A program made the position numbers and the translations under genes. A DNA stretch of 64,000 nucleotides from Pontederia crassipes (lineage: Eukaryota; Streptophyta; Magnoliopsida; Commelinales; Pontederiaceae). Of this stretch, positions 26,151 through 38,000 are shown piece after piece. The notes beneath the pieces were generated by a model, which was given only the letters and a program-made list of their open reading frames with translations, ran no database searches and was not told the origin of the DNA. The DNA lies in NCBI GenBank assembly GCA_030549335.1, contig CM060196.1, positions 70,020,139-70,084,138 on the forward strand, in the 5' to 3' direction. Numbering within the stretch: the first letter of the stretch is position 1; each line of letters starts with the position of its first letter.

Positions 26151-26783
26151 ACGCCCAAATGCCCACAGTCTCCTGCTGCAGCTACTCGCTTCGTAGGTTT
26201 CACATGACACGTGTAGCTCTCCACCAAGACGCATCCTCCATCTTTCAGTTCCTTTGCCACCACCCTTTTAAATACCTACAACTGCAAGGCGAAGCAATAT
26301 TTTGGCGAAAGCAAATATTACACTGTTCCCTCTACCAGGCACGAGGGAGAGAAACAAGTGAGGAGAGAGAGAGACATAGGAATCGAAGCCATACCAGGGG
26401 GGTGTGCAACCTGGCACAAGTGCATGCCATCGTTCCATGCTCCTCTCTCCTCTTCTTTCACCCTCCTTCCCATCTCTCCTTCTCCCATCCTTTCCTCCCC
26501 CTTCCTTGTTCCTGTTATTATTTTTTCCTGTTTCATGAATTTTGTTCTCTCTCTTTCTATCACCCCCATCCAACACCAGAGCGCCCACATCCAACATAGA
26601 TTGACATATAGATTAGTAAAGATCCTGTATAGATCTTATTGCCTTAGAAAAAAAACAAAAAAAATTGACCTCCTGTTCTCTCCATATCCCTCCATCCCCT
26701 GTGAAGACTTGACGCAAAATTGCTACACTGACGCTTGAACGAAGAGCTCGGAAGTCGGAACATAGATACATTGTCGTCTGAGA
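26151..26783 (+). promoter_or_regulatory. Promoter and leader of the DUF604 gene
   Basis: The region contains an ACACGTGT palindrome with a G-box core (26207-26214), a possible TATA element TTTAAATA (26267-26274), and a pyrimidine-rich leader (about 26440-26580). The gene's ATG is at 26784. The transcription start is not visible from sequence, so the placement is inferred from motifs and distance. Confidence 0.4.
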
Positions 26784-28728
26784 ATGAAAGTTTCCGGCGG
26801 CGGCGGAGACGGGTACGCCGGAGCGCCGCCCAACAGCGGCGGCAAGAAGACGTCGCCTTTTGTGTGGGGCATTGTACGCGGGGGCGCCGGCGGCAAGTCG
26901 TTCCCCAAGGATCACAAGTCTTCCTTCTCCACTCTCAAGCTCATGGTCTTCTTCGTCTTCTGCGTCGCCCTCGTCTTCTACCCTCTTAATATGCTCTTCT
27001 CCCACTCCAACGTCTCTTCCTCTGTTACTAAAACCGCCCTCGCAGATGTTTCGACCAGTTCTTCCTCCTCCTGTAACACCGAAACGGCTGCCGCGGATCG
27101 CATCCTCTCGCAGTCGATTCCTGAGCTCGTAAGACGCAACAACGGCAGCTATGCAAATGGCTCCGCATCGTCAACTCAGGCGCGATCGTCGTCCCCCGTG
27201 GCATTGCAGAAGGACGAGGAGCCCACAGGGTTGCAGCACATTGTGTTTGGTATTGCCGCCTCCGCCGACCTCTGGGAACGGCGCAAGGACTACATCAAAC
27301 TCTGGTGGCGTCCCGGCAGGATGCGCGGGTACGTCTGGCTCGACCGGCCTGTGAAGGAGTTCAACTCGTCCTTCGCGGACAGGAGCCTCCCGGCGCTCAA
27401 GTTATCTGGTGACACATCCAAGTTCCCTTACACCCACCGGCAGGGCAGCCGGTCGGCCATCCGCATTTCGCGCATCGTCTCAGAGACCTATCGCTTGGGG
27501 CTCCGCGATGTGCGCTGGTTCGTAATGGGGGATGACGACACGGTCTTCCTCCCGGACAACCTCGCCGGTGTTCTATCCAGCTTCGATCACCGCCATCCGT
27601 ACTATATCGGTTCTCTATCCGAGAGCCACCTCCAGAATATCTATTTCTCCTACGGTATGGCCTATGGCGGCGGGGGGTTCGCCATTAGCGCCCCCTTGGC
27701 TAAGGCCCTCGCCGGTTTCCAGGACAGCTGCATCAAGCGCTACCCTGCGCTCTACGGCAGCGACGACCGCATTCATGCCTGCATGGCCGAGCTCGGCGTG
27801 CCGCTCACCAAGCACCCGGGCTTCCATCAGTATGATGTTTACGGCAACCTGCTTGGCCTCCTGGCCGCACACCCGGTCGCGCCCCTCGTGACCCTGCACC
27901 ACCTCGATGTCGTGGAGCCGGTGTTCCCGGGCGCCCACTCCCGCGCCGCCGCCCTCCGTCGGCTCTTCGAAGGCCCGGTGCGCCTCGACTCCGCGGGGGT
28001 CATGCAGCAGTCCATCTGCTACGACGCGGAGCGCGAACGGCGCTGGACGGTGTCCGTGTCCTGGGGGTTCGCGGTGCTCCTGGTGCGCGGCGTGATGTCG
28101 CCCAGGGAGATGGAGACGCCCGCCCGGACGTTCCTCAACTGGTACCGCCGGGCGGACTACACGGCGTACGCCTTCAACACGCGCCCCGTCGCCCGGAACC
28201 CGTGCCAGAAACCCTTCGTCTACTACCTCGCCTCGGCCCGCTACGACGCCGCCCACCGCGTCACCGTCACCACGTACGACCTCCGCCGCGAGTCGCACCC
28301 GACGTGCCGCTGGCACATCCCGCCGCCGTCCATGCTCGTGGACCGCATCGTCGTCTACAAGAAACCCGACCCCAACCTTTGGACCCGAGTAAGTAAAAAC
28401 AGCGTCTAAACAAAGCTTACTGATTAACACATTATTAATTTTTTAAACTTATATATTCCAAATCCTTCTAATTACACTCTGATGGGAGCTACGTGCACAA
28501 GAATGTTCTTTATCATCTTTATTGTTAAAAACTTGATTTAATTATTATTATCCATTTGTTTAAAATGTGCTTTGTGTTGTGTCTTATACTTTTGGGCAGT
28601 CTCCGAGGAGGAATTGTTGCAGGGTGTTGTCGACGCCGAAGCAGCAGGTGAAGAAGAAGGACAGGACCATGGTGGTTGATGTGGGGATGTGCAGGAACGG
28701 GGAGATTAGTGAGGTCAGGGAACACTAA
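26784..28728 (+). CDS. DUF604 fringe-like beta-1,3-glycosyltransferase, two exons
   Basis: Exon 1 is 26784-28388 (535 codons), the intron is 28389-28599 (GTAAGT to GCAG, 211 bp, phase 0) and exon 2 is 28600-28728 (42 codons plus TAA), giving 577 residues. Residues 51-72 form one transmembrane segment after a short basic cytoplasmic tail, so it is a type II membrane protein as expected for Golgi glycosyltransferases. Residues 148-260 carry the fringe-like fold start (LQHIVFGIAASADLWERRKD) and the acidic metal/nucleotide-sugar motif GDDDTVF (DDD at 250-252). The DUF604 part follows, with YGGGGFAIS, then HACMAELGVPLTKHPGFHQ, and a Cys-rich end (SPRRNCCRV and VVDVGMCRNGE) supplied by exon 2, which is typical of the family and confirms the splice. 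The substrate is unknown; the family is annotated as beta-1,3-galactosyltransferase-like. The coding GC content is far above the flanks, as in many monocot genes. The frame is intact. Confidence 0.94.
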
Positions 28729-30409
28729 TATTTTTTATTTATTTTATTTTTGTATTCTAGACAGTCTGTCACGGCTCAGGATCACATCAGATATGAATTT
28801 GTTGTTGTATATGGCCCCCCACTTCATTTTTCTTGTTACAGAATTCTTCTATACAGTTCCAAGAACAAGAAAAAAGAAAAGAAAAAAACTGAAGCTCTAC
28901 TATTTTTTTTTTATGTTTATGTAATGTTTCACTTCAAGATATCAGGTTACAAAAGGGTCTGCTAGCATGTGAAGTAAATGGTGCTTGGATACAGTCTGCT
29001 TGTATGTTTATTAGTGCTTTGGATAAGTTATGGGCAAGAAAGAGAGAAAGAGGTGGAGTTAAGTTGGCTTCACTTGTTGGAACATGGAAGTATATTGGTT
29101 CAGAGTTTTCCTTTTTAAAAATGGCCAAAAGGATGTTGTCATCATTGTTTAATATAGTAATTGCAAGGAGTGTGATTTAGTAGTGACATAAAAACAGGAT
29201 CATTGACTGAACAAAAAAAGTTGATTCCACCTCAAAATTGTTTGCCCATGCTTTATTTCTTGTGCTGTATTTTATTTACTTCTATCACTCAAGGTACTCA
29301 GAAAAATAAAAGGATTGCACTCAATCTATATTTAGCACAATCAAATATATCTAGGGAAGAAAAGAAAACAACCGTTATTTGTATCAGACAACTTTATTCT
29401 CAATATATAAATTGGGCATTCAATTTTTCTAAAAATTTACAATTTTGATCGGTTGTTTTAGATTTTTTGGATATAAAAGTGTAATATTGTCAAACCATCT
29501 AACTTAAAAGCGTTATATTCATAAAAGCAATTTATCCGACAAAACATTTTGATGCCTTCAACAAAACATTAACTTTACAGTTAACTTCTTTAATACGAGT
29601 TTTTGTTTTATTTTTTGTGTGTGACGATGGAAAATTTTAGGGAGCTTTGAGACGCGTGAAAAGTTGAGAGTAGGTCACGAGAGGACACCACACCAAAACG
29701 GTGCCGAGCGCGTAGGGACCCACCAAACGAAAGAAAAAAAAAAGAAGAAATAAAAACCCAAAAAAGGAGGTCGCGAAATCATTTAGGAATGGCAATATCG
29801 CAAATAGCGTGGCCATTGCGAGGATCGATTTGTAAATTCCGAAGGGGACCTCGAAGTGGATGCCCATCCGGCCTTCGATTGGTGTCGTATTGCGGTGAGA
29901 TGCGTCCACGTGGAATCCTCCTCTCTCTTTCCATCACTACACCTGTAAGATGAGTGAGAGAGAAAGCAGAGTCCAGAAGACTGCAAAAATTAGTAAATTA
30001 CCACGGGACAATTATTAAAGACGACTAATATTTATCCCACAAAAAGAGAAGTAGAGGCAAGTATTAATATCCAGTTCATTTCTAGCTTTCACGCGATATA
30101 AAGCGCATTAATGTGTTATTATTTACCTTTCATGGAAGTTTAACTTCTATGCTATTAATACATAATAATGAAGGAAGTGAGGACCTTGATTTTTTCTTAA
30201 AATCAGGGACAAAGTAGTTTATGCGTAATTTTTCATTAGACCGATGTTCTTCTCTGAAAAGGAAATTATGCATTTCGATTCATTTGGAATTTACATTTTC
30301 ACATCATTGTAGTTTTTTTTCCTCGCCTCAAACAAATTTTGAAACCTCCATGTAATGTGTAGCCCAAGTAAGGAATTGTTTCATAGATGTTAATTGAATT
30401 GATATATTA
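28729..30409. other. 3' flank of the DUF604 gene and intergenic DNA
   Basis: The first few hundred bases should hold the 3' untranslated region. A moderately GC-richer patch at 29640-29960 contains a CACGTGG G-box-like site on the minus strand near 29910 but no recognisable gene. Confidence 0.5.
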
Positions 30410-31072
30410 GGGTGTTTTACTCCAAGTAATTTTTCTAAATTATGAAGTTAATTAATTCAATCCATCACATTACTTTATTTATTTTAATTCATAAGTAATC
30501 TGAATTGTCTAGTAATACAGATTATTTATGAAGTGACAATCCACATTAATTAAGAGAGTGATGTCCATGCAAATTATCATTCAAATGATAATTTATTTTT
30601 ATTTTTTTCATTCGTACTCTTTTCAATCTTAGATAAATAAAATATAAAAATAATATAAAAAATCATAACAATAATAAATAATATTATTACCATCATAATT
30701 AATATTATTAATTTATTTAAAATTTATTTTATTATTGTTATTCACATGAATTACATATTATTATTTAGTTATTATTTTAAATATTATATACAATACCATT
30801 ATTTTCATTTAAAAATATATGAAATATGTATAATTATATTTATTTAATTTATTAATTTTATTTGAGCTTTTAGTTAGATTATATAATTTTTAACTTAATA
30901 TTAGTGATAAAGGCCATTTTAGTAAAGTTGTATAATGTCATTTAAATTATTAAAAAGATTACTTGTACATAATAAATAAAGTAATATAAATTACTGATAA
31001 TTTAATATGTGATAATCTATCTGACAATGTAAATTGCTAGATAATGTAAAATGTAACACAGTAAATGCTTCC
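30410..31072. mobile_element. PIF/Harbinger-like MITE (Tourist type)
   Basis: The ends read GGGTGTTTTACT and, inverted, GGAAGCATTTACT. Both are flanked by TTA (30407-30409 and 31073-31075), the usual PIF/Harbinger target duplication. Further inverted similarity continues inward (ATTACTTTATTTATT on both arms). The interior is AT-rich and non-coding. With a 3-bp duplication in AT-rich DNA the family call is moderate. Confidence 0.6.
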
Positions 31073-31421
31073 TTAATTCAATGTGTTTAGATGGAGTATA
31101 ACACAATAGCGAAAAAGTAAAAAGTTGATGTGATGGATATTTGAATAAAATATAAAAATTGTAAATATAAAATATATTTTTATTAATTAATAAATATTTA
31201 GTATAAAATAAAATTATTTGTTATTTTTATTTAAAAATATTATATTATTTCAATATGATAAATGACACAATATTGATTTTTTTACCCAAAATAATAAAGA
31301 ATATTAAATTAATCCTTTTTATAATAAATATATTATATTTATAGATAAATTATTTTTGTTAAATCAAATTAAGATAAAAAGTATTTGAAAAAAAGAAAAG
31401 TTATGTAAAATAAAATTAAAT

Positions 31422-31806
31422 GGTTATTTTCATAAACCAACTACTAAACTATCATAATTTTTCAAATTTAATTCTAAACTACGAACTTATTTTTTTAGAT
31501 CTCTAAACTATCGCAATTTTTTCAATTTGATCATTCCGTCCAATTCTGTCAATTCTCTATTATTTTTCATTTTCTTTATTTATGAAAAGTCCAAATTGTC
31601 CCTTCTTTCATTTCTTCTAATATTGAAAAATTAAAAATAAATAAATAATGCAATCATTGGCGTGCGAAAGAGGTGAGGTCGACCCTCCCCGGGAATGAAG
31701 AAAATGGAAGATAACAAGAGAACTTGATGGAATTGATCGCAATAATCAAATTGAAAAAATTGTGATAGTTTAGAAATTTGAAAAAAGTGATTTATGAAAA
31801 TAACTC
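31422..31806. mobile_element. Small TIR element (MITE), family uncertain
   Basis: About 70-bp imperfect inverted repeats contain TTATTTTCATAAA at each end, then CTAAACTATC followed by TTTTTTCAATTTGAT. The centre (about 31640-31710) is slightly GC-richer. A near-repeat ATAAAATTAAAT / ATAAAATTGAAAT flanks it but does not abut both ends exactly. The TIR style resembles MULE-derived MITEs. Confidence 0.65.
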
Positions 31807-32946
31807 AGGATAAAATTGAAATATGAGAATTGAGGTCACTTGACGTTCGATTTCTACCTTGAATTTCAATTGCAGTTTCCATAATATTGGAGGAAATGAT
31901 TGGAATCATGCTGCGATTCCGACCTCATTCTTCTTACCAAATGCGTTGGGATTCCAACCTCTCTTCATAATTTAGAAACATCATATTTCTATAATCTTCT
32001 GATAAATAGTCAATGAACCAAATTTAAATTGTCCATTTAGCAAGGTATGATCTAAACTGAGAGCATATGAATTTCTGCAAACTAGGGAAAACAGCTGCGC
32101 GTGGCGCAAATATTTTTTTTTTAAAGACAATTTAAGTTAAATCATCAAAATTTTCCTAAGATAAAAGAAAACACCTAAATATTATCGGGAACCAAATGCC
32201 GCCCAAGAGAAGAAAAAAAAAGAATTTTCTTCTAGGAATAAAAAAAATTTGATAAGAAAATGATAGAGATATGAAAGGAAAAAACTTAATAAAATGTATG
32301 CAGCACGAAAGGCCTCATGCTCATCCTCTTCATCGTGTTCAATCAAATACATGCAAAAATAACAGCCAAAATTCATCAGATCATCACTATATATGTAAGA
32401 TCCATCATTAATCATATTCACGTTCACTTTTTTGTGTCTTTTCGCCCGATTCTTTTCATTGGTAATTGACGGTAAACTTCTAATCTCTTCACAATTATAA
32501 ATTAAGAAGTGATTAGAACAGAATTAATTATTTTTTTCGGTAGTGAGAATTAATTAATTTTGGTGAAGAGAGAATAGAAAATGACATATGTTTGTGGGTT
32601 ATGATGGCATAGCTACGATTATTTTGGGGTAGGTTATGATGATATCTAAATGGTAGGTTTTATGATGATATATAAGTGGCAGTGATTTATAATATGTGAA
32701 AAAGTAGTTAAATGCTATTTATGACACCATAATGATGAATACCATTAATAAAGAAAATATAAGAAATTGGAAAAAAAATTCAAGTAGTGTAGGATAGCAT
32801 TGGATGTGATTGTCATTAGGAATTAATAAAAGAGCACAACGTGGGATTAGTTAACAACTCTCACTCGCACACGGCTTAATTGTTGGACAGAAAGGTTTCA
32901 ACCAATGCTGGTGTTACTGGGTAAATTTATTGCAGTGGCTAACAAG

Positions 32947-33165
32947 TTATTGTCTACCGTTACTGCTGCTATGAATTGATGTCACTTTCAAAACTTTGGC
33001 CTTGTGCTTGAAATTGGAGTACACGCCAACCACAAGCATTAATGCCATTATCAGATTAACTGAGCTTGCCATGGCAGTACTGAATCCCTTTGAAACCATA
33101 TAACTTGTGCACCGAGAAAAGAAACGAACATTAAAGTGCATGAGACTCGTACGTGTCCTTATCAT
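32947..33165 (-). CDS. Open frame with one hydrophobic segment, unrecognised
   Basis: The minus-strand frame ends with KGFSTAMASSVNLIMALMLV followed by VGVYSNFKHKAKVLKV and a polar tail. It looks like a membrane protein C-terminus: one transmembrane span followed by basic residues. An AAG acceptor-like site precedes the segment near 33104. The start given by the open frame may not be real. It could be the last exon of a minus-strand gene whose other exons are eroded, or a relic. Confidence 0.2.
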   Translation of the reverse strand: MIRTRTSLMHFNVRFFSRCTSYMVSKGFSTAMASSVNLIMALMLVVGVYSNFKHKAKVLKVTSIHSSSNGRQ

Positions 33166-34241
33166 CTAGTATAAAGCTCAGGGTTTGGGCAAGTACAGCT
33201 ATGAGCATGACTACATTGAATGCGTCAACGGAAGATTATGCATTAACTTCGTCAATCTTTCTCAAAAAAGAAAAGAAAAGAAAAGATTCCATCTTGCCGG
33301 TGTGAAGGAAAAGAAAACCCGAATTTGCAACATGAAAGAAATAGTGAAAACGGGAATGTGAAGAATCTGTGGTTTTATTTTTAAAACCAGCTTTATCTAT
33401 GAATGTAAACTCCGGATATGTCGGAGTTCATAAGAGGAATAATATGAGGATGATCATCCCAAAAATTGTCAAAAAGAAAAAAAAAGAAACAAATCGTCCC
33501 ATATTAGGAAGGCAGAGTTGCAGAGTTGGTTTCCCGGTAGCAACGAGTACATTCATAAAAGGAAAACTGCGACGAAAGGTGCCAAAGATCATGTAGCATA
33601 CTCCGATTACCTACATGTTGCTCTCAGATAGATAGTAGAAAATTGAAATGTTCCACAGGTGGATTGTACAAAGATGGAGCATAAAATATACCACGGGTGA
33701 AAGCCAGCTGAAAAACGTTATGTTCTGCAGGAGATCCTTGGAAAAAAAAAAAGTTGACTCCTGTAAAGTGACATGATAAGATCTTTAAGAATAGTCCAGG
33801 ATAACGTTCTCGGGACTGATTACCGTCATGAACATACCCGAAAAAAAAACATTTTTGTTCTGACATTCTGCATTCTTCCAGCAAGGAAATGAAGCCACTA
33901 TTCTTGAACACGGGAACATCCGAACCAAGATGAAGCAACCTGGGAAATAATCCATTAGAGTAGTAAAAAGAGGACACTGCAATGTGTAAACAGGATCTCG
34001 TGGTCGTTGTACCCATTTATGTTCAACTTCATTTCTTTTTCGACTTAAGCATCTTGAATTACCCCAAAAAAGAGGGTTCTGTCATTGTAAAACAACAGGA
34101 TGACGAGCCATTCAATATTGAAGTGCTCATCTGCAAGGTAACATATAATAAGACAATAGTTACTACAAATTATTTTATCAGCAAGGTTGTATACAATAAG
34201 ACAATAGTTATTACAATTACTTTGACCAGAAGATATTCTTT

Positions 34242-34861
34242 TTGAGAAGGTTGACTAATGCTAATTTACCCATTAAAGTCTACACCTGCTGCTAGTTTAT
34301 GGAGTAACATGGATACAATATGGAGGAACACAATGGCATTTTCATCTTTTCTTAACCAAAATGAGCGCATCAAAACATTTAAGAAAAATGTTTTTTTGTT
34401 TAATACTAACGCATCATAACTGCATTTATCCCACTTATGACACAACAAGCTACAAAGAAACTTTTTTCTGGTTACCAATGGAGCTTCACGAGTCTAGTCC
34501 ATCCAACATTTAGAAGAGGAGGCAAAATCAACAGACATCTTGAGAAGGTTGACCAATGATAAAGTCTACATCTGCTGCCTTTTTTTTTTTTGAAGGGGAA
34601 AGGATGATTGCCATGTTTGCAATCATCCAAACACCTGCTGCTTATGGAGTAAGATGGGCGCAATCTAGAAGAACACAATGACATTTTCTTCTTTTCTTAA
34701 CTAAAATGAGAGCATCAAGTCATCTAAGAAACATGCTCTTTCTTTTTGCTTAATATTAACACATCATGACTTTTTTTTGTTTCATATTAAAACATCATAA
34801 CTGCATTTATCCTAGTAATGACACAACTTATGAAGAAACTTTTTTCAGGTTACAAAAGGAA
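34242..34861. repeat. Tandem duplication, unit about 300 bp
   Basis: Copies at 34242-34480 and 34540-34861 share TTGAGAAGGTTGAC, AAAGTCTAC, CATCATAACTGCATTTATCC and GAAACTTTTTTC in the same order. Indels and substitutions show the duplication is older than those at 10397 and 14767. It lies immediately downstream of MSL1. Confidence 0.85.
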
Positions 34862-35098
34862 GCAAACAATAAACCCCCAGAAGAATCCAAGTCTAAACTA
34901 GTCCATCAAAGATCTGTGAACAAGTTTGGTTCATAAATGCCATTTATGTAACTGAGTGATAAAAATATACACCTTGCTAGGTTTACTAAAAAATAGATGA
35001 TAATCCTTTCCTTGTATCAGGCCTATTGCCCTCCCTCTATAACCGAAAGAAAAAAGAATAGATAATAAACATACCATGGGTAAAGTCAAGTGTCAAAT

Positions 35099-38000
35099 TC
35101 AATAATTCAACGGCAGACTAACTCCAAGTTCAGCACCATGTTGTCGGATAATACCAGCAGCTTGTAGAAGGATATCTTGCTCAGCAGCAAAGAGCTCATC
35201 TTTCCTCTACAATCATAGGGAAATTTTTTCTTTCAATTCAATTCTTGAATGAAAATAGTAGAGTTAAAATTTGCACATATGCGTAAGTTAAGGTTGTTAT
35301 TGTGAAAGCTGTATAAGTTTGACTTCAGAAGAAATAAGAATTAAAAAAGTATCAAATTTAACATGATGAATAAAAAACACACAAGAATTTCAACCAAGAA
35401 AATAAAAAAAGGAGAAGAAATAGTTAAAGCCAAAGAGAAAAAAAATAAGAAAGAGAAGAAATAAAGAAAAAAAAAGACAGAAGAACAATTTAGCTCCAGA
35501 CCCGAAGTAGCCAAAGGCCCAAAGCCACATTACAGGCATTAAAATAATAGCTCAACTGTAGTAAAATGGACAAGCAGCATCACATGCCACCTCTAAATAT
35601 CAATGCAATGACATTGCGGATAAAACTATAGCAAAATATTTTTTTCCACAAGAAGTAAAGAAAGGAACTCACCATGCTCTGAAGATTGCATCCAAGAGTA
35701 AGTTCTGCAAATGAATACTCTATCCGAGAAAGATAGCAATAAGGGGCATCCTTTTCTAGAAACACTTTTGGATGGGACCCAAGCATGGATCTTATTCCTT
35801 GGGTAATCATTGGAATCTTTTCTATATCATCAATGCGGACAGGAATTTTGTTCAGACTAGAACGCCATTGAGCCCGCGACTTGTTCACAATCACCTATAA
35901 GTTATATATGACAATAACTAAGATGAATGATACCTTGAAACCCAATTTTATTTCACAGACGTATATTCCCATGTTGCAGACTAGGTAGGTTATAAAATCA
36001 TTGTCCATCAGTTAAGGACCACAAAAATAGATGTAACAGTAATATTATGCGTGATACAACCGTAAGTAAAAATTTGGCCAATATTTAATGCATTGTAAGG
36101 GACATACTATGCATAGTTAAGAACCGGCGTCAATCAGGGACACATCAAAATATGCCTGCAGCCCTTAAATCATTTCATGGTAGTGCTACAATAACAATGA
36201 ACTCCATATGCGATGCTAACACAAGCAGGCCTGAGACAAACATGAATGCTTGAAATATGTAGGGTGTTTCAAATGGATATGTTGCATGGCTTCAGAAAAA
36301 AAGGACAGAGATACAAATAATTAACTGCAAAGCAACATGGATTGATTCAATTGAATAGGATCATTTTTTTAGGGGAATTGAATAGGATCATTGTGGATAG
36401 AGGAAGATGATCATATGCATACTACTTCTGTTTCGCAAGCAAAAGAATGAATAAATCACAGATAAGAAGCCTTCGTACTATGTATCGGATTTACATTAGT
36501 AACAACTTTCCAGGTGCGAGCATGCTGCATATTTACCTGACTTGAAAATAGTGAATTTGGCACAACAACAGGAAACTTTTCTGGGCTTATCAAGGATGTG
36601 CTTGTAAGACCGATCTCGGTCACTTGCCCTTCTACTGATCCAGCCTGCAAATTCATAGAAAAAATGTAAAATTACCAACAATAATCACGGTGAATAATAT
36701 CAACAACATAAACATGGAGTCAACAGTCAAATTTCTGATGTCTACATGTTGTTAGTTATCTAAAGTATACAGAAGTTGAATACCTTTATGTTATCTCCCA
36801 CAGTAAATGGCTTGGTAAATTGCAAAGACAAACCGCTGAAAAAGTTTCCTAGAATGTCCCTAGCAGCAAAAGCTGTGGCAACACCTGCAGAGGGATTGGG
36901 TATATATAGTTAAAAACAAATCAGTAATCTGGATATGGAAAATATAACTTAATGGGCAATGAAAGATACACGAGCTCGAGTATTGAGCATCAGAAAATAA
37001 GTATATGCAGCAAGAACTTCAATGCTTATGAATCATTTTAATTGGTACAATGTGTGATCCTTGTGTATGCAACCACCTTTACATGTAAACTCAACATCTC
37101 ATTAATCATAACAAGACAGATTAATGTGGATTGTGGAGACTACCAGTTTAATATGAATGCAAAAGTGCATAACGTACTAGTAACAGCCAAATCCATACAT
37201 GTTTGCTTCAACCCTCTTCCCAAACCCTTAATAAGAATATGAATCCATGTTCTTCAATAATCCTCTCAACTCATGGCAGCAGAGAGAATTATGGCATTAT
37301 ATAATCTTTTAGCAAACTAGAGATATCTTCAATGGATAATAAGTTCTTATAGCTTTTATGTTATTTTATTTTAGCAAGTGATTTAATAACATTGTGCAAT
37401 GGAACAAAAGAGCTTGTCTTGGTCTGTAGCGTGAATTGAAAGCCAAAAAGACAATCTAACTGAAATTGCCATCTAATTTCTTGCAGGCCTGAACTAGAAG
37501 ATGCAAAAGTTGATGAAGCAAATCTCAAAAAAATGATGAAGTAAACGCACTAAAACATTAATAAACACTAGTATCTTGGTCTTCTTAAAGGCTTTGGCAA
37601 CTGTTTTACCAAACATAGTATACTGCAGTTTCCACTGGAAGTTCCCCAACTTTAGCATGTTCCCAATTTAGTCCCCCAACTTCATTTTGTAACAGATTGG
37701 TCCCCGAACTATCATATATATTTATGTTAACTCCCTTGTATCCCCGAACTATCATATATATTTACGTCAACTCCCTTGTACCGAAAAATGCCGGTTTCTA
37801 GGTAACTCAAGACACATGGTACTACATGGCAGTTGAACACATAAAAAGTTAATTGAAAGCGATATGGAATTTAAATATGGCCATTCTGGTATATACCTCA
37901 TTTCATCTCTAATCTTACAAGTACAGGATGTTGCAGAGGTACCAAAATTATTTTTTTGTTGTGTTCACTTTGTTTTCATTTTTTTATTTTTGATTTCTCC

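Larger units (their letters stand above)
31811..35098. other. Region downstream of MSL1, no firm gene
   Basis: The proximal part (about 34860-35098) should include the MSL1 3' untranslated region. Further away are a long tandem duplication (34242-34861), a small one of about 45 bp (34136-34215) and two minus-strand open stretches of protein-like composition: 32947-33165, and 33624-34016, which contains GLFPRLLHLGSDVPVF. None matches a family I recognise. Confidence 0.45.

Noticed and set aside
27615..28430. 271-codon antisense frame over the DUF604 gene
   Set aside because: It mirrors the GC-rich third-position bias of the sense gene and has no recognisable domain.
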